A stretch of 64,000 nucleotides of DNA from Leifsonia aquatica H1aii (GTDB taxonomy: Bacteria > Actinomycetota > Actinomycetes > Actinomycetales > Microbacteriaceae): NCBI RefSeq assembly GCF_000633535.1, contig NZ_AYMR01000027.1:1-64000 (forward strand), read 5' to 3'. Under the pieces are notes generated by a model that saw only the letters and a program-made list of their open reading frames with translations, was not told the DNA's origin and made no database searches. Shown here in pieces: positions 40,829 through 49,747 of this stretch (positions are counted from its first letter, which is position 1; each line of letters opens with the position of its first letter). The position numbers and the translations under genes were made by a program.

Positions 40829-41964
40829 TGGAACGCATCAACGTCATGAAGCCCTGGCTCGGCGCCGAGGAGATCGCCGCGGTCACGGAGGTCATCGAGT
40901 CCGGCTGGGTGGCCCAGGGGCCGCGCGTCGCGCGCTTCGAGCAGGAGTTCGCGGAGGCCATGCAGGCCCCGCACGCCGTCGCGGCCTCCAGCTGCACGAC
41001 GGCCTTGCACCTCGCGCTGGTCGTGGCGGGAGTCGGGCCGGGCGACGACGTGGTCGTCCCGTCCTTCTCCTTCATCGCCACGGCCAACGCGGTGGTCTAC
41101 GTCGGAGCGCGGCCCGTCTTCGCGGACGTGGACGAGCGCACCGGCAACGTCACGGCCGAGACCCTCGCCGCCGCGCTCACCGACCGCACCCGCGCGGTGA
41201 TCGTCGTCGACCAGGGAGGAGTGCCCGCCGACCTCGCTCCCATCCGCGCGCTGGTCGACCCGCGGGGCATCGTCGTGGTCGAGGATGCCGCGTGCGGCGC
41301 CGGCTCGACGTACCGCGGCCGCCCGGTCGGAGCGACGGCCGACGTCGCCGCCTGGTCGTTCCACCCGCGCAAGCTGCTCACGACGGGCGAGGGCGGGATG
41401 CTGACGACCGCGAACGCGGAGTGGGCCGATCGCGCCCGCCACCTGCGCGAGCACGCGATGAGCATCTCCGCCGCCGACCGGCAGGCCAGCCTCCTGGCGC
41501 CCGCCGAGCAGTACACCGAGGTCGGCTACAACTTCCGCATGACCGACCTGCAGGCCGCCATCGGCATCGTGCAGCTGGGCAAGCTCCCGGCCATCGTGGA
41601 GCGTCGCCGAGAGCTGGCCGCCCGGTACGCGGAGCTGCTGACCGGCCTTCCGGGCGTGCGGCCGGTGACCGACCCCGAGTACGGCACCGGCAACTTCCAG
41701 TCGTACTGGGTGGAGGTGCCGGACCGTGAAGGCGTGCTGGCCTCCCTCGCCGAGGCGGGCGTCTCGGCCCGGCGCGGAATCATGGCGTCGCACCGGCAGC
41801 CGGCCTACCGTGATCGCGACACCGGTGCGGCGTCGCTCGCCGTCACCGAGCGGCTCACCGATGGCACGCTCATCCTGCCGCTGTTCCATCAGCTGACCGA
41901 GGCCGAGCAGGACCGTGTCGCCGACGCGCTCCGCGCCGCCCTCCCCATCGCCTCCCTCGCCTGA
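40828..41964 (+). CDS. DegT/DnrJ/EryC1-family sugar aminotransferase (4-amino sugar type)
   Basis: A 378-residue PLP enzyme. It starts with KPWLGAEEIAAVTEVIESGWVAQGP-type residues, and the PLP Lys lies in SFHPRKLLTTGEGGM (about residue 184). VVEDAACGAGSTYRG is the cofactor Asp region. The pattern fits transaminases that form 4-amino sugars, such as perosamine or bacillosamine precursors. The NeuD/PglD-like acyltransferase in the next unit would acylate the product. Its ATG overlaps the epimerase stop by one base. Confidence 0.87.
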   Translation: MERINVMKPWLGAEEIAAVTEVIESGWVAQGPRVARFEQEFAEAMQAPHAVAASSCTTALHLALVVAGVGPGDDVVVPSFSFIATANAVVYVGARPVFADVDERTGNVTAETLAAALTDRTRAVIVVDQGGVPADLAPIRALVDPRGIVVVEDAACGAGSTYRGRPVGATADVAAWSFHPRKLLTTGEGGMLTTANAEWADRARHLREHAMSISAADRQASLLAPAEQYTEVGYNFRMTDLQAAIGIVQLGKLPAIVERRRELAARYAELLTGLPGVRPVTDPEYGTGNFQSYWVEVPDREGVLASLAEAGVSARRGIMASHRQPAYRDRDTGAASLAVTERLTDGTLILPLFHQLTEAEQDRVADALRAALPIASLA

Positions 41965-41986
41965 CCCGCGCCCGCCCTCCTTCCGC

Positions 41987-42051
41987 TTCGCCGAGGCGGC
42001 GAAAAGTGCACGCGAAAACGCCGAGGCGGCGAAGAATTCGCCGTCTCGGCG
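41987..42051. terminator. Repeated hairpin after the aminotransferase gene
   Basis: TTCGCCGAGGCGGCGAA occurs at 41987-42003 and its core again at 42019-42033. The second copy pairs with TTCGCCGTCTCGGCG at 42037-42051 (one mismatch, 3-base loop). A terminator or intergenic repeat is likely; it isolates the operon from the next promoter. Confidence 0.65.
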
Positions 42052-42069
42052 AGTGCTCCGGCGATGCGG

Positions 42070-42084
42070 CCCCTGGAGAGGGGG
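42070..42084 (+). promoter_or_regulatory. CCCC-N-GGGG box before the NeuD-like gene
   Basis: CCCCTGGAGAGGGGG. A -10 of TATTCT (42108-42113) begins 38 bases from the first C. TATTCTCA here is identical to the copies at 45429 and 60377. Confidence 0.72.
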
Positions 42085-42125
42085 CGACGTGAGGCAAGCT
42101 AGTGAGTTATTCTCAAGTATGCGTA

Positions 42126-42203
42126 GTGAGGATGAATCAGTTACGCGTCCGCGGGGGTCTCGCCCGCGGTGGAGACGGACTTCGAACGGGGGGAGCACCG
42201 TGA
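42126..42203 (+). CDS. Possible 25-residue leader peptide
   Basis: GTG 42126 opens a reading frame starting VRMNQLRVRG and ending at TGA 42201-42203, which overlaps the next gene's start as GTGA. It begins 12 bases after the -10 and has no ribosome site, so it would be nearly leaderless. The first codons match those at 45448 (VRKSHL) and 60398 (VRNRHL). It may couple initiation to the acetyltransferase, or the conservation may be at the DNA level only. Confidence 0.35.
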   Translation: MRMNQLRVRGGLARGGDGLRTGGAP

Positions 42204-42844
42204 AAGACCTGCTGTTGCTCGGCGCGAGCGGACTGGCGCGGGAGGCCGCCGCGGCCGCCCAGGCCGGGCACCGCATCATCGGGGTGCTCGACGACGACCC
42301 GGCCCTGCGCGGCACGCGCGTCGCCGGCGTCGAGGTGCTCGGCGGCATGGCCCACGCGGCCGAGTACGACGCCGATCTCCTGGTGTGCGTCGGCTCCGGT
42401 GCGGGCCGGCGATCGGTGGTCGCGCGGCTCGACGCGCTGGGCGTCGATGCCGGACGGTACGCGACCCTGGTCGATGACTCGGTGCGGATCCCCGACGACT
42501 GCACGGTCGGCGCGGGCAGCATCCTGCTCGCGGGCGTGGTGCTCACCGCCGCCGTGACGATCGGGCGCCACGTCGTCGTGATGCCGAACTCCACCCTCAC
42601 GCACGATGTGCGCCTCGACGACTTCGCCACCCTGACCTCCGGGGTCTCGCTCGCCGGCTCCGTGCACGTGGGGGAGGCCGCCTATCTCGGGATGAACGCC
42701 GCGGTGCGGCAAGGGCTCACGGTCGGAGCCGGGGCGGTGATCGGGATGGGCGCAGCCGTGCTCGCCGACGTCCCGGACGGCGAGACCTGGGTGGGCGTGC
42801 CCGCGCGCTCGCTGCGCGTCTCGCGCCCGGAGGGACGGGCATGA
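42200..42844 (+). CDS. Sugar O/N-acetyltransferase, NeuD/PglD family
   Basis: A 214-residue acyl-CoA-dependent transferase. The N-terminal Rossmann-like domain (LLLGASGLAREAAAAA, DDDPALRGTRVAG) is followed by a left-handed beta-helix from about residue 95 (TVGAGSILLAGVVLTAAVTIG) with the catalytic His in LTHDVRLDDF. It probably acylates the amino sugar made by the transaminase at 40828. GTG 42200 has GGGGGGAG upstream. Its stop overlaps the glycosyltransferase start (ATGA). Confidence 0.85.
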   Translation: MKDLLLLGASGLAREAAAAAQAGHRIIGVLDDDPALRGTRVAGVEVLGGMAHAAEYDADLLVCVGSGAGRRSVVARLDALGVDAGRYATLVDDSVRIPDDCTVGAGSILLAGVVLTAAVTIGRHVVVMPNSTLTHDVRLDDFATLTSGVSLAGSVHVGEAAYLGMNAAVRQGLTVGAGAVIGMGAAVLADVPDGETWVGVPARSLRVSRPEGRA

Positions 42845-43878
42845 GCGGCTCGCTCGCACGGGTGACCGTCGTCATCCCGTGCTACAACTACGGCCACTAC
42901 CTCCCGGCGGCCGTGCGCAGCGCCCTCGAGCAGCCGGGCGTGGACGTGGACGTCATCATCGTCGACGACGCCTCGCCGGACGGCAGCGTCGCCGTCGCCC
43001 GGGCGCTGGCCGCCCGGGATCCCCGGGTGCGCGTGATCGAGCACGAGCAGAACCGCGGGCACATCCGCACCTACAACGACGGGCTCGCCGAGGCGACCGG
43101 CGAGTACGTGGTGCTGCTCAGCGCCGACGACCTGCTGGCTCCCGGGTCGCTCGCCCGCTCCACCGGGCTCATGCGCCGGCATCCGAGCGTGGGCCTCGTC
43201 TACGGGTATGCGCCCGACTTCAGCGATGCCCCTCCGGCGCAGCTGCGCTCCCGTGCCCGCGAGCAGGTGTGGGCGGGCGACCGGTGGCTGCAGCGCATCT
43301 GCGACCGCGGCACGAACCTCATCGTCAACCCGGAGGCGATCCTGCGCCGCGATGTGATGGACCGGCTGGTGGGCTACGACCCCGACCTGCCGCAGACCGC
43401 GGACATGGAGCTGTGGATGCGTGCCGCCGCGATCTCCGACGTCGGTCGGGTCGCCGGTCCGTACCAGGGCTACTACCGCGTGCACGACACCAACATGCAC
43501 CTCACCGACTATCGAGGGCTGCTGACCGAGATCCGCGCGCGCCGCGACACGTTCACCGCGTTCTTCGCGGGTCCGGGCGCCGAGTTGCCGCGTGCGCGGG
43601 AGCGGTGCGACGCGGCCCACCGCACGCTGGCGCGGGAGGCCGTGCGCCTCGAGCGCGTCGCCCGCAACGGGGAGGGCGGACTCGCGCCCGAGCTCGCCGA
43701 CGACTTCGCGGCGTTCGCCCTCGAGACCTGGCCGGGGATCACCGGCACGAGACTCTGGCGCGAGACGTCATCGCGGCGCCACCGGCCGGCGGGGACGCTC
43801 CGGCGCGCGATCGAGGCCCGGGTCACCGGCCTGAGCGGCGCCCTGCGTTGGCGTCGCTGGAGGCGATACGGCGTATGA
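42841..43878 (+). CDS. Family-2 glycosyltransferase
   Basis: A 345-residue cytosolic GT2: VVIPCYNYGHYLPAAV, IVDDASPDGS, NRGHIRTYNDGLAEATGEYV, with SADD as the metal motif (about residue 98) and ETADMELWMR-like acceptor region QTADMELWMRAAA. It is a clear paralogue of the gene at 46638. The C-terminus is strongly basic (RWRRWRRYGV), suited to contact the inner membrane where lipid-linked acceptors sit. It is coupled to the flippase gene (ATGA). Confidence 0.87.
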   Translation: MSGSLARVTVVIPCYNYGHYLPAAVRSALEQPGVDVDVIIVDDASPDGSVAVARALAARDPRVRVIEHEQNRGHIRTYNDGLAEATGEYVVLLSADDLLAPGSLARSTGLMRRHPSVGLVYGYAPDFSDAPPAQLRSRAREQVWAGDRWLQRICDRGTNLIVNPEAILRRDVMDRLVGYDPDLPQTADMELWMRAAAISDVGRVAGPYQGYYRVHDTNMHLTDYRGLLTEIRARRDTFTAFFAGPGAELPRARERCDAAHRTLAREAVRLERVARNGEGGLAPELADDFAAFALETWPGITGTRLWRETSSRRHRPAGTLRRAIEARVTGLSGALRWRRWRRYGV

Positions 43879-45365
43879 CCGCTCCGGCTCCCGCTCCCAC
43901 ACCGGCGCCCCAGTCGTCGCGGTCGTCGACCGCGCCGCCCGTTCCGCCGAAGCGTTCGCTCGGCCGTGCGGTCGGCGGCGGGCTCGCCTGGAGCACGGTC
44001 AGCAACCTGGTCCTCCGGGTCGGCAGCCTCGCGACGGGCATCGTGCTCGCCCGTATCCTGGCGCCGGAGCAATTCGGCGTCTACGCGGTGGCGCTCACGG
44101 TCCAGTCGGTGCTGATGACCCTCGCCGACCTCGGGCTGAGCGCCGACCTGATCCGCTCGCCCGACCACCGGCGTCTCGCCCCGACCGTCGCCTCGCTCGG
44201 GCTCACGGTCGGCGGCGCGCTGACCATCGTGATGATCGCCACGGCGCAACCGGTGGCGGACCTGATGGGCAGTCCCGCCGCGTCCGGAGCCATCGCCGTC
44301 CTGGCGGTCACCCTCGTGCTCGGCAGCGCGGGAGTCGTCCCGTACGCGGCGCTGCAGCGCCGCTTCGCTCAGCGTCAGCTCTTCGTCATCGCCCTGATCG
44401 ATTTCGTCGTCGGCACCGGCATCACCCTCGGACTGCTCGCGCTGGGCTGGGGGGTGATGGCGCTCGCCGTCGGCCGGGTGGTGGCCCAGACCGTCACCCT
44501 GGTGCTGCAGTTCGTGTTCGCGCGCGAGCGTCCGCGCTACGGCTTCGATCGCTCGGTCGCCCGGGCCGTGCTCGCCTTCGGCATCCCGGTCGCGGGTGCC
44601 AATGTGCTCTCCTGGTCGCTGCTCAACATCGACAACGTCGTCATCGCCCACGTCGTCGGTGCGACCGCGCTCGGCTTCTACGTGCTCGCGTTCAACATCT
44701 CGAACTGGCCGATGAGTGCCATCGGGCAGATCGTGCGCTCGATCGCGCTGCCGCTGTTCTCGCGGACGGAGGGCGGGGGAGTGCTCCCCGCGACGGCCGC
44801 GTTGACCTGGGCGATCGCGCTCCCGGCGGGCGGCTTCCTTGCCGTGCTCGCCGCGCCGCTCATCGTGGTCGTCTACGGGGAGAAGTGGCTCCCGTCGGCG
44901 AGCGTGCTGGCGGCGCTCGGGCTGTTCGGGGCTCTGCGCGCGCTGTTCGACCTGTTCGCGTCGTTCCTGCTCGCCTGTGGCGCCTCGCGCGCCGTGCTGT
45001 GGACCCAGCTCGTCTGGTTCGTCGCCCTGATCCCCGCGCTGATCGTCGCGACCACGTCGTGGGGGATCGTGGGGGCCGGCTGGGTGCACCTCGGTGTCTC
45101 GCTGGTCTTCGTGCTGCCTGCGTACTTCATCGCGCTGCGCCGGGCGGATGTCTCGCTCGTCGGGCTGCTCCGTGCCTGTGTCGTGCCGACCGTCGCCATG
45201 CTCCCGGCCGCTGCCGCGGGGCTGCTGGTCGGCTCCCTGCTCCCCGGGGCGCTTCTCGCTCTGCTCGGTGGGGGCCTGGCGGGCGGCATCGTCTACGCGG
45301 CGTGCGTGCTGCGCTGGTTCCTGCGCCGTGCGCGGGCGGCGATGGCCGCGGGCCGTGACCGCTGA
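43875..45365 (+). CDS. Lipopolysaccharide/polysaccharide flippase, Wzx-like (MOP superfamily)
   Basis: A 496-residue membrane protein. After a Pro/Ser-rich 35-residue cytosolic N-terminus there are about 12-14 helices. GGLAWSTVSNLVLRVGSLATGIVLARILAPEQFG is the signature of the polysaccharide-transporter branch that includes WzxC and TuaB. It should move undecaprenyl-linked repeat units across the membrane for the polymerase encoded at 49748. It is the last gene of its unit. Confidence 0.87.
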   Translation: MTAPAPAPTPAPQSSRSSTAPPVPPKRSLGRAVGGGLAWSTVSNLVLRVGSLATGIVLARILAPEQFGVYAVALTVQSVLMTLADLGLSADLIRSPDHRRLAPTVASLGLTVGGALTIVMIATAQPVADLMGSPAASGAIAVLAVTLVLGSAGVVPYAALQRRFAQRQLFVIALIDFVVGTGITLGLLALGWGVMALAVGRVVAQTVTLVLQFVFARERPRYGFDRSVARAVLAFGIPVAGANVLSWSLLNIDNVVIAHVVGATALGFYVLAFNISNWPMSAIGQIVRSIALPLFSRTEGGGVLPATAALTWAIALPAGGFLAVLAAPLIVVVYGEKWLPSASVLAALGLFGALRALFDLFASFLLACGASRAVLWTQLVWFVALIPALIVATTSWGIVGAGWVHLGVSLVFVLPAYFIALRRADVSLVGLLRACVVPTVAMLPAAAAGLLVGSLLPGALLALLGGGLAGGIVYAACVLRWFLRRARAAMAAGRDR

Positions 45366-45391
45366 CCGGCGCGAACGCGTTCGGCGGTGCG

Positions 45392-45404
45392 CCCCGTTAG
45401 GGGG
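45392..45404 (+). promoter_or_regulatory. CCCC-N-GGGG box before the WbpE-like operon
   Basis: CCCCGTTAGGGGG. TATTCT (45429-45434) begins 37 bases from the first C. The conserved GTGAGGAAGAGTCACTTAA follows from 45448. Confidence 0.75.
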
Positions 45405-45534
45405 CAAGACCATCCGTAAAAAGCGAGGTATTCTCATTCCATAAGAGGTGAGGAAGAGTCACTTAACCCGACCGACCTTCCCGTCTCTTCTGGGGATGCT
45501 CGCGTGCCCGACGCGAGAAAGGATCACTGGTCTC

Positions 45535-46641
45535 ATGATCGTCAGTCAGAAGGTTCCCGCTGTCGACCTGGCGTGGCAGCACGCCCAGGTCGCCGACGAG
45601 GTCCGCGCCGGCTTCGACCGCGTGCTCGAGACGACGGGGTTCATCCTCGGCGCCGAGGCCGACGCGTTCGAGCGCGCCTACTCCGCGTACTGCGGGGTCG
45701 GCCACACCGTCGGCGTCGGCAGCGGAACGGATGCCGTCGAGCTCGCTCTCCGCGGCGTCGGGGTCGGAGCGGGCGACGAGGTGATCATCCCCGCCAACAC
45801 CTTCGTGGCGACGGCGGAGGGCGTGGCCCGCGCGGGCGGCGTGCCCGTCCTCGTCGACTGCGACGAGGACTACCTCATCGATGTCGAGCAGGCCGCCGCC
45901 GCCGTCACTCCGCGGACCCGTGCCGTCGTCGGCGTCCACCTCTACGGCCGGCTCGCCCCGATCGAGCGGCTGCGGGAGGCGGTCGGCGACGGGATCGCGA
46001 TCGTCGAGGACGCCGCGCAGTCGCAGGGCGCGCGCAGCAGCGTCAGCGGACTCCGCTCCGGCGCGCTCGGCGACGCGGCCGCCACCAGCTTCTACCCCGG
46101 CAAGAACCTCGGTGCCTACGGCGACGCCGGGGCGGTCACGACGTCGGACGCCGAGATCGCCGAGCGGGTGCGCCGGTTGCGCAACCATGGCGGCACCGCC
46201 AAGTACGAGCACCACGAGATCGGCACCACCTCCCGGCTCGACGGGCTGCAGGCGGTCGTGCTGTCGGCCAAGCTCGCACTGCTCGACGAGTGGAACGGTC
46301 GCCGCCGTGCCGTGGCCGCGCGCTACGACGACGCGCTGGCCGAGGTCCCGGGCGTCGTCCTGCCGCGACGCGGACCGGCCGGCGAGCACGTGCACCACCT
46401 CTACGTCGTCCGCGTCGCCGATCGCGATCGCATCGTCGCCGAGCTCAACGATCAGGGGATCGGCGCCGCGGTGCACTACCCGGCGCCCGTGCACCGCACC
46501 GGGGCGTTCGCGCACCTCGGCGGTTCCCACCCGCGGTCGGAGGCCTACGCCGGCGAGATCCTCTCCCTGCCGATCCATCCCGGACTCGACCTCGATCAGC
46601 AGCAGCACGTGATCGACGTCTTCCGGGGGAGCGTGCGATGA
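45535..46641 (+). CDS. DegT/DnrJ/EryC1-family aminotransferase, WbpE-like
   Basis: A 368-residue PLP enzyme of the sugar 3-aminotransferase type (WbpE, QdtB, FdtB). Features are VPAVDLAWQHAQ, SGTDAVELALRGVGVGAGDEVIIPANTFVATA, PLP Lys in SFYPGKNLGAYGDAGA (about residue 191) and RLDGLQAVVLSAKL. It would aminate the 3-keto sugar from the dehydrogenase at 38757. ATG 45535 matches family N-termini. An in-frame GTG at 45448, inside the conserved leader element, would add 29 residues. Confidence 0.87.
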   Translation: MIVSQKVPAVDLAWQHAQVADEVRAGFDRVLETTGFILGAEADAFERAYSAYCGVGHTVGVGSGTDAVELALRGVGVGAGDEVIIPANTFVATAEGVARAGGVPVLVDCDEDYLIDVEQAAAAVTPRTRAVVGVHLYGRLAPIERLREAVGDGIAIVEDAAQSQGARSSVSGLRSGALGDAAATSFYPGKNLGAYGDAGAVTTSDAEIAERVRRLRNHGGTAKYEHHEIGTTSRLDGLQAVVLSAKLALLDEWNGRRRAVAARYDDALAEVPGVVLPRRGPAGEHVHHLYVVRVADRDRIVAELNDQGIGAAVHYPAPVHRTGAFAHLGGSHPRSEAYAGEILSLPIHPGLDLDQQQHVIDVFRGSVR

Positions 46642-47732
46642 GCGCCCCGATCGCGCCGGACCGCGTCGCCCCCGCCCGGCACGCGCCGCTCGCCGCGACC
46701 ACGGAGCCCACGGTCACCGTGGTCATCCCCTGCTACAACTACGCGGTCTACCTGCCGGACGCCGTCGCGAGCGCGCTCGCCCAGGACGGTGTGCGCGTGG
46801 ACGTCGTCATCGTCGACGACGCCTCGACCGACGAGTCGTTCGCCGTCGCCCGGGGTCTCGCCCGGTTCGATCCGCGCGTGCGGGTCTTCGCCCACACCGA
46901 GAACCGGGGTGCTGTCGCCACCTTCAACGACGGCCTGGCGGAGGCACGGGGCGAGTACGTCGTGCGGCTCGACGCCGACGACCTGCTCACACCGGGCGCG
47001 CTCGCCCGCGCCGTGGCGCTGGGCGAGGCGTTCCCCGCTGTCGGCCTCATCTACGGCCACCCGGTGCACTTCAGCGGCGTCGTCCCCACCGCTCATCGTG
47101 ACCGGGTCAAGGGCTGGGACGTCTGGCGCGGCGGAGATTGGCTCGCCGACCGCTGCCGTCGCGGCGTCAACTGCATCACCTCCCCCGAGGTCGTGCTGCG
47201 CCGCAGCGTCGTGGACGCGGTGGGCGGCCAGCGCCCGCTCGCCCACACCCATGACATGGAGATGTGGTTCCGGGTCGCGCGGGCCTCCGATGTCGGCTGG
47301 GTCGCCGGTGTGGATCAGGCCTGGCACCGGGAGCACCCTGGCAGCCTCTCCGCCTCCAACGACGTGCTCTCCGACCTGCACGAGCGGGCCCTCGCGTTCG
47401 AGGTGCTCTTCAGCGACGGGATGGGCGACGAGGCCGAGAACCAGCGCCTGCTGACCATCGCCGAGCGCGCCCTCGCCGACGAGGCGCTGGCCCGCGCGGC
47501 GTCCGCGTACGCGAAGGGTCGTGGCGGCACCCCGGAGACGGAGGCCTACCTGGAGTTCGCCGCCGCGCGGGGGGTCGACGTCGACCGTCTGCCGCACGCC
47601 CGCACCGTGGCCCACGCCGAGCGCGTGGGGCCGTCGCGGGCACGGTTCTCCCCGACGATCGTCGCCCGGGCCGGGCTCTTCCGCGCCTCGCGGGAGTTCG
47701 GCCGGTTCGCCTGGCGGGCGAGGGGGGTCTGA
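46638..47732 (+). CDS. Family-2 glycosyltransferase
   Basis: A 364-residue cytosolic GT2 closely related to the one at 42841: TVVIPCYNYAVYLPDAV, IVDDASTDESFAVARGLARFDPRVRV, metal motif DADD in VVRLDADDLLTPGALAR, and THDMEMWFRVARASDVGWV. An Ala/Pro-rich 22-residue N-terminus precedes the domain. The pairing of a DegT transaminase with this GT repeats an arrangement seen in the previous unit. The start overlaps the aminotransferase stop by four bases. Confidence 0.87.
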   Translation: MSAPIAPDRVAPARHAPLAATTEPTVTVVIPCYNYAVYLPDAVASALAQDGVRVDVVIVDDASTDESFAVARGLARFDPRVRVFAHTENRGAVATFNDGLAEARGEYVVRLDADDLLTPGALARAVALGEAFPAVGLIYGHPVHFSGVVPTAHRDRVKGWDVWRGGDWLADRCRRGVNCITSPEVVLRRSVVDAVGGQRPLAHTHDMEMWFRVARASDVGWVAGVDQAWHREHPGSLSASNDVLSDLHERALAFEVLFSDGMGDEAENQRLLTIAERALADEALARAASAYAKGRGGTPETEAYLEFAAARGVDVDRLPHARTVAHAERVGPSRARFSPTIVARAGLFRASREFGRFAWRARGV

Positions 47733-47734
47733 TC

Positions 47735-48988
47735 GTGAGCGTCTCCTCGATGATCAGCCGGGCGACCGGCATCCTCCGTGACGAGGGCGTCGGCGGCCTG
47801 TCGGCGCGCGTCGTGCGCAAGGCCCACCGCCGGTGGGGGGACAATGCGGAGGAGCTGAACCTGCTCCCGGAGGACGTCGCCGACTCCGCACGCCTCGCGC
47901 CGTACCCCACGGGACGCGTCGTCCCCGAGGGGGAGCCGCTACGGATCGGCTGGATCGTCAGCGCCCCCGGTCCCGCCTCCGGCGGACACACCACGATGTT
48001 CCGGTTCGTGGAGGCGCTGGAGCAGGCCGGGCACACCTGCGTGCTCTACGTCTACGACGGGCATGGCGGCCCGGCGGCCGCCTCCGAGCAGCTCATCCGC
48101 ACCTGGTGGCCGCGCGTGCGGGCCGAGATCCGCGATCTCGCCGACGGCCTGGGCGGGATGGACGCGTATGTCGCCACCGCCTGGAACACCGCGCACGTGC
48201 TCGCGAGCCGTGGTGCCGACGTCCCCGGGCGTCGCTTCTACCTGGCTCAGGACTTCGAGCCGTACTTCTACCCGCGCGGCAGCGCGTACGAGCTCGCCGA
48301 GGACACGTACCGGTTCGGCTTCGAGTCGATCACCGTCGGTCACATGGTCGCCGACGAGCTGCGGCGCCGGTTCGACGTGGCGTCGACGGTCGCCGAGTTC
48401 GGCTGCGACACCGCCCGCTACGGCGTCACCGCCGAGACCGGACGCGGCGACGTCGTCTTCTACGCCAAGCCCGGCATCGCCCGGCGAGGGTACGAGCTGG
48501 GAGTGCTGGCACTGGAGCGGTTCCACCGGGACCACCCCGAGGTCACCATCCACACCTTCGGCATCCCGGCCAAGCGTCTGCCGTTCCCGGCCGAGGTCCA
48601 CGCGCACCTGACGCCCGACGAGCTGAACGCCCTCTACAACCGCTGCGGCGCCGGTCTCGCCCTGTCGTTCACCAACATCTCCCTGATCGCCAGCGAACTG
48701 CTCGCGGCCGGGGTCGTCCCGGTCGTCAACGATTGGCCGGGCACCCGCGCCGATCTGGACGACCCGAACGTCGCGTGGGCGCGTCCCACGCCCCAGGGCA
48801 TCGCCGATGCCCTGGCCGATGCCCTGCGCATCCAACGCGCCGTCGGCCCGCGAGCGCTGCGGGCCTCCGTCGACGGGATGAGCTGGGACCCGGCGAAACA
48901 GGCCGTCGTCCGCGCGGTGGAGCGTGCCTGTGCACGCGGAGCCGACGACAGCGTCGCCAACGAACCCGTGAGGATGGAGCGATCGTGA
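47735..48988 (+). CDS. Family-4 glycosyltransferase, WsaF (rhamnosyltransferase)-like
   Basis: A 417-residue GT-B enzyme. The acceptor domain contains WIVSAPGPASGGHTTMFRFVEALEQAGH and YLAQDFEPYFYPRGS; the donor domain contains YAKPGIARRGYELG and a C-terminal LSFTNISLIASELLAAGVVPVVND with the E-x7-E-like pattern. The QDFEPYFYP signature is characteristic of WsaF-type rhamnosyltransferases of S-layer glycans. Rhamnose as donor is inference. GTG 47735 follows GAGGGGGG. Confidence 0.82.
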   Translation: MSVSSMISRATGILRDEGVGGLSARVVRKAHRRWGDNAEELNLLPEDVADSARLAPYPTGRVVPEGEPLRIGWIVSAPGPASGGHTTMFRFVEALEQAGHTCVLYVYDGHGGPAAASEQLIRTWWPRVRAEIRDLADGLGGMDAYVATAWNTAHVLASRGADVPGRRFYLAQDFEPYFYPRGSAYELAEDTYRFGFESITVGHMVADELRRRFDVASTVAEFGCDTARYGVTAETGRGDVVFYAKPGIARRGYELGVLALERFHRDHPEVTIHTFGIPAKRLPFPAEVHAHLTPDELNALYNRCGAGLALSFTNISLIASELLAAGVVPVVNDWPGTRADLDDPNVAWARPTPQGIADALADALRIQRAVGPRALRASVDGMSWDPAKQAVVRAVERACARGADDSVANEPVRMERS

Positions 48989-49737
48989 CACTGCGCAGCA
49001 TCTGGGCCGTCGTGGTCCGCTGGAAGTGGGTCCTCCTGCCGGGCCTGATCGTGGCGCTGGGCGTCGGAGGCTTCCTCTTCATGAAGACCCCCCGCACGTA
49101 CACCGTCGAGTCCAGCTATCTCTTCCTCTCGCCCGTGAAGGACGTGAAGGGTGTGCCCGGCAACCCCCTGCTGAACCTGGGCAACGGCGTCCCGCTGTCG
49201 GTGGACGTGGTCGCGGTCTCGCTGATGGACGGCGACACCGTCCGCTCCTTCTCGGAGCACCACCCCGACCTGAAGTACACCGTCACGCGCGACACCTCCC
49301 TCGCGGCGCCGCTGATGACGATCTCGGTCGAGGACAGCAATCTCGCCTACGCCCGCTCGACGCTGGCCGCGCTCGGCAAGCTTGTGCCCTCGCGGCTCGA
49401 CTCGCTGCAGCAGAAGGCCGGGGCGCCGCAGGAGCAGTGGGTGACCACGACCAACCTCACGACGGACATCAAGCCGACCGTCTCGTACAGCACACCCATC
49501 CGGAACGGCCTGATCGGCTTCCTCGGCGTGATGCTCATCGTCGGCATCGCGGTCTCCATCGCCGAGCGGATCCGCGCGGGCCACGCCCAGCGGTCCGCGA
49601 GCCCGGTACGCAAGCGCAACGACAAGCTCACAGCCCTTCCGGTGCAGGAGGAGCTGCTCTCGACCGCCAAGCGTGCCGCCGGGAAGGCCTCCGCCCGCAC
49701 TGCGCTCAGCTCGCACAACTCCGGCCTCGGCGGCTGA
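48985..49737 (+). CDS. Wzz-like chain-length/polysaccharide co-polymerase protein
   Basis: A 250-residue protein with two membrane helices (about 15-33 and 168-190) enclosing an external domain of about 130 residues, plus a basic cytosolic tail (about 195-250). The topology is that of Wzz and of the actinobacterial Wzz/CapA regulators; there is no tyrosine-kinase domain. It probably sets chain length with the polymerase in the next gene. Start GTG overlaps the WsaF-like stop. Confidence 0.75.
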   Translation: MTLRSIWAVVVRWKWVLLPGLIVALGVGGFLFMKTPRTYTVESSYLFLSPVKDVKGVPGNPLLNLGNGVPLSVDVVAVSLMDGDTVRSFSEHHPDLKYTVTRDTSLAAPLMTISVEDSNLAYARSTLAALGKLVPSRLDSLQQKAGAPQEQWVTTTNLTTDIKPTVSYSTPIRNGLIGFLGVMLIVGIAVSIAERIRAGHAQRSASPVRKRNDKLTALPVQEELLSTAKRAAGKASARTALSSHNSGLGG

Positions 49738-49747
49738 CGGGGCCATC

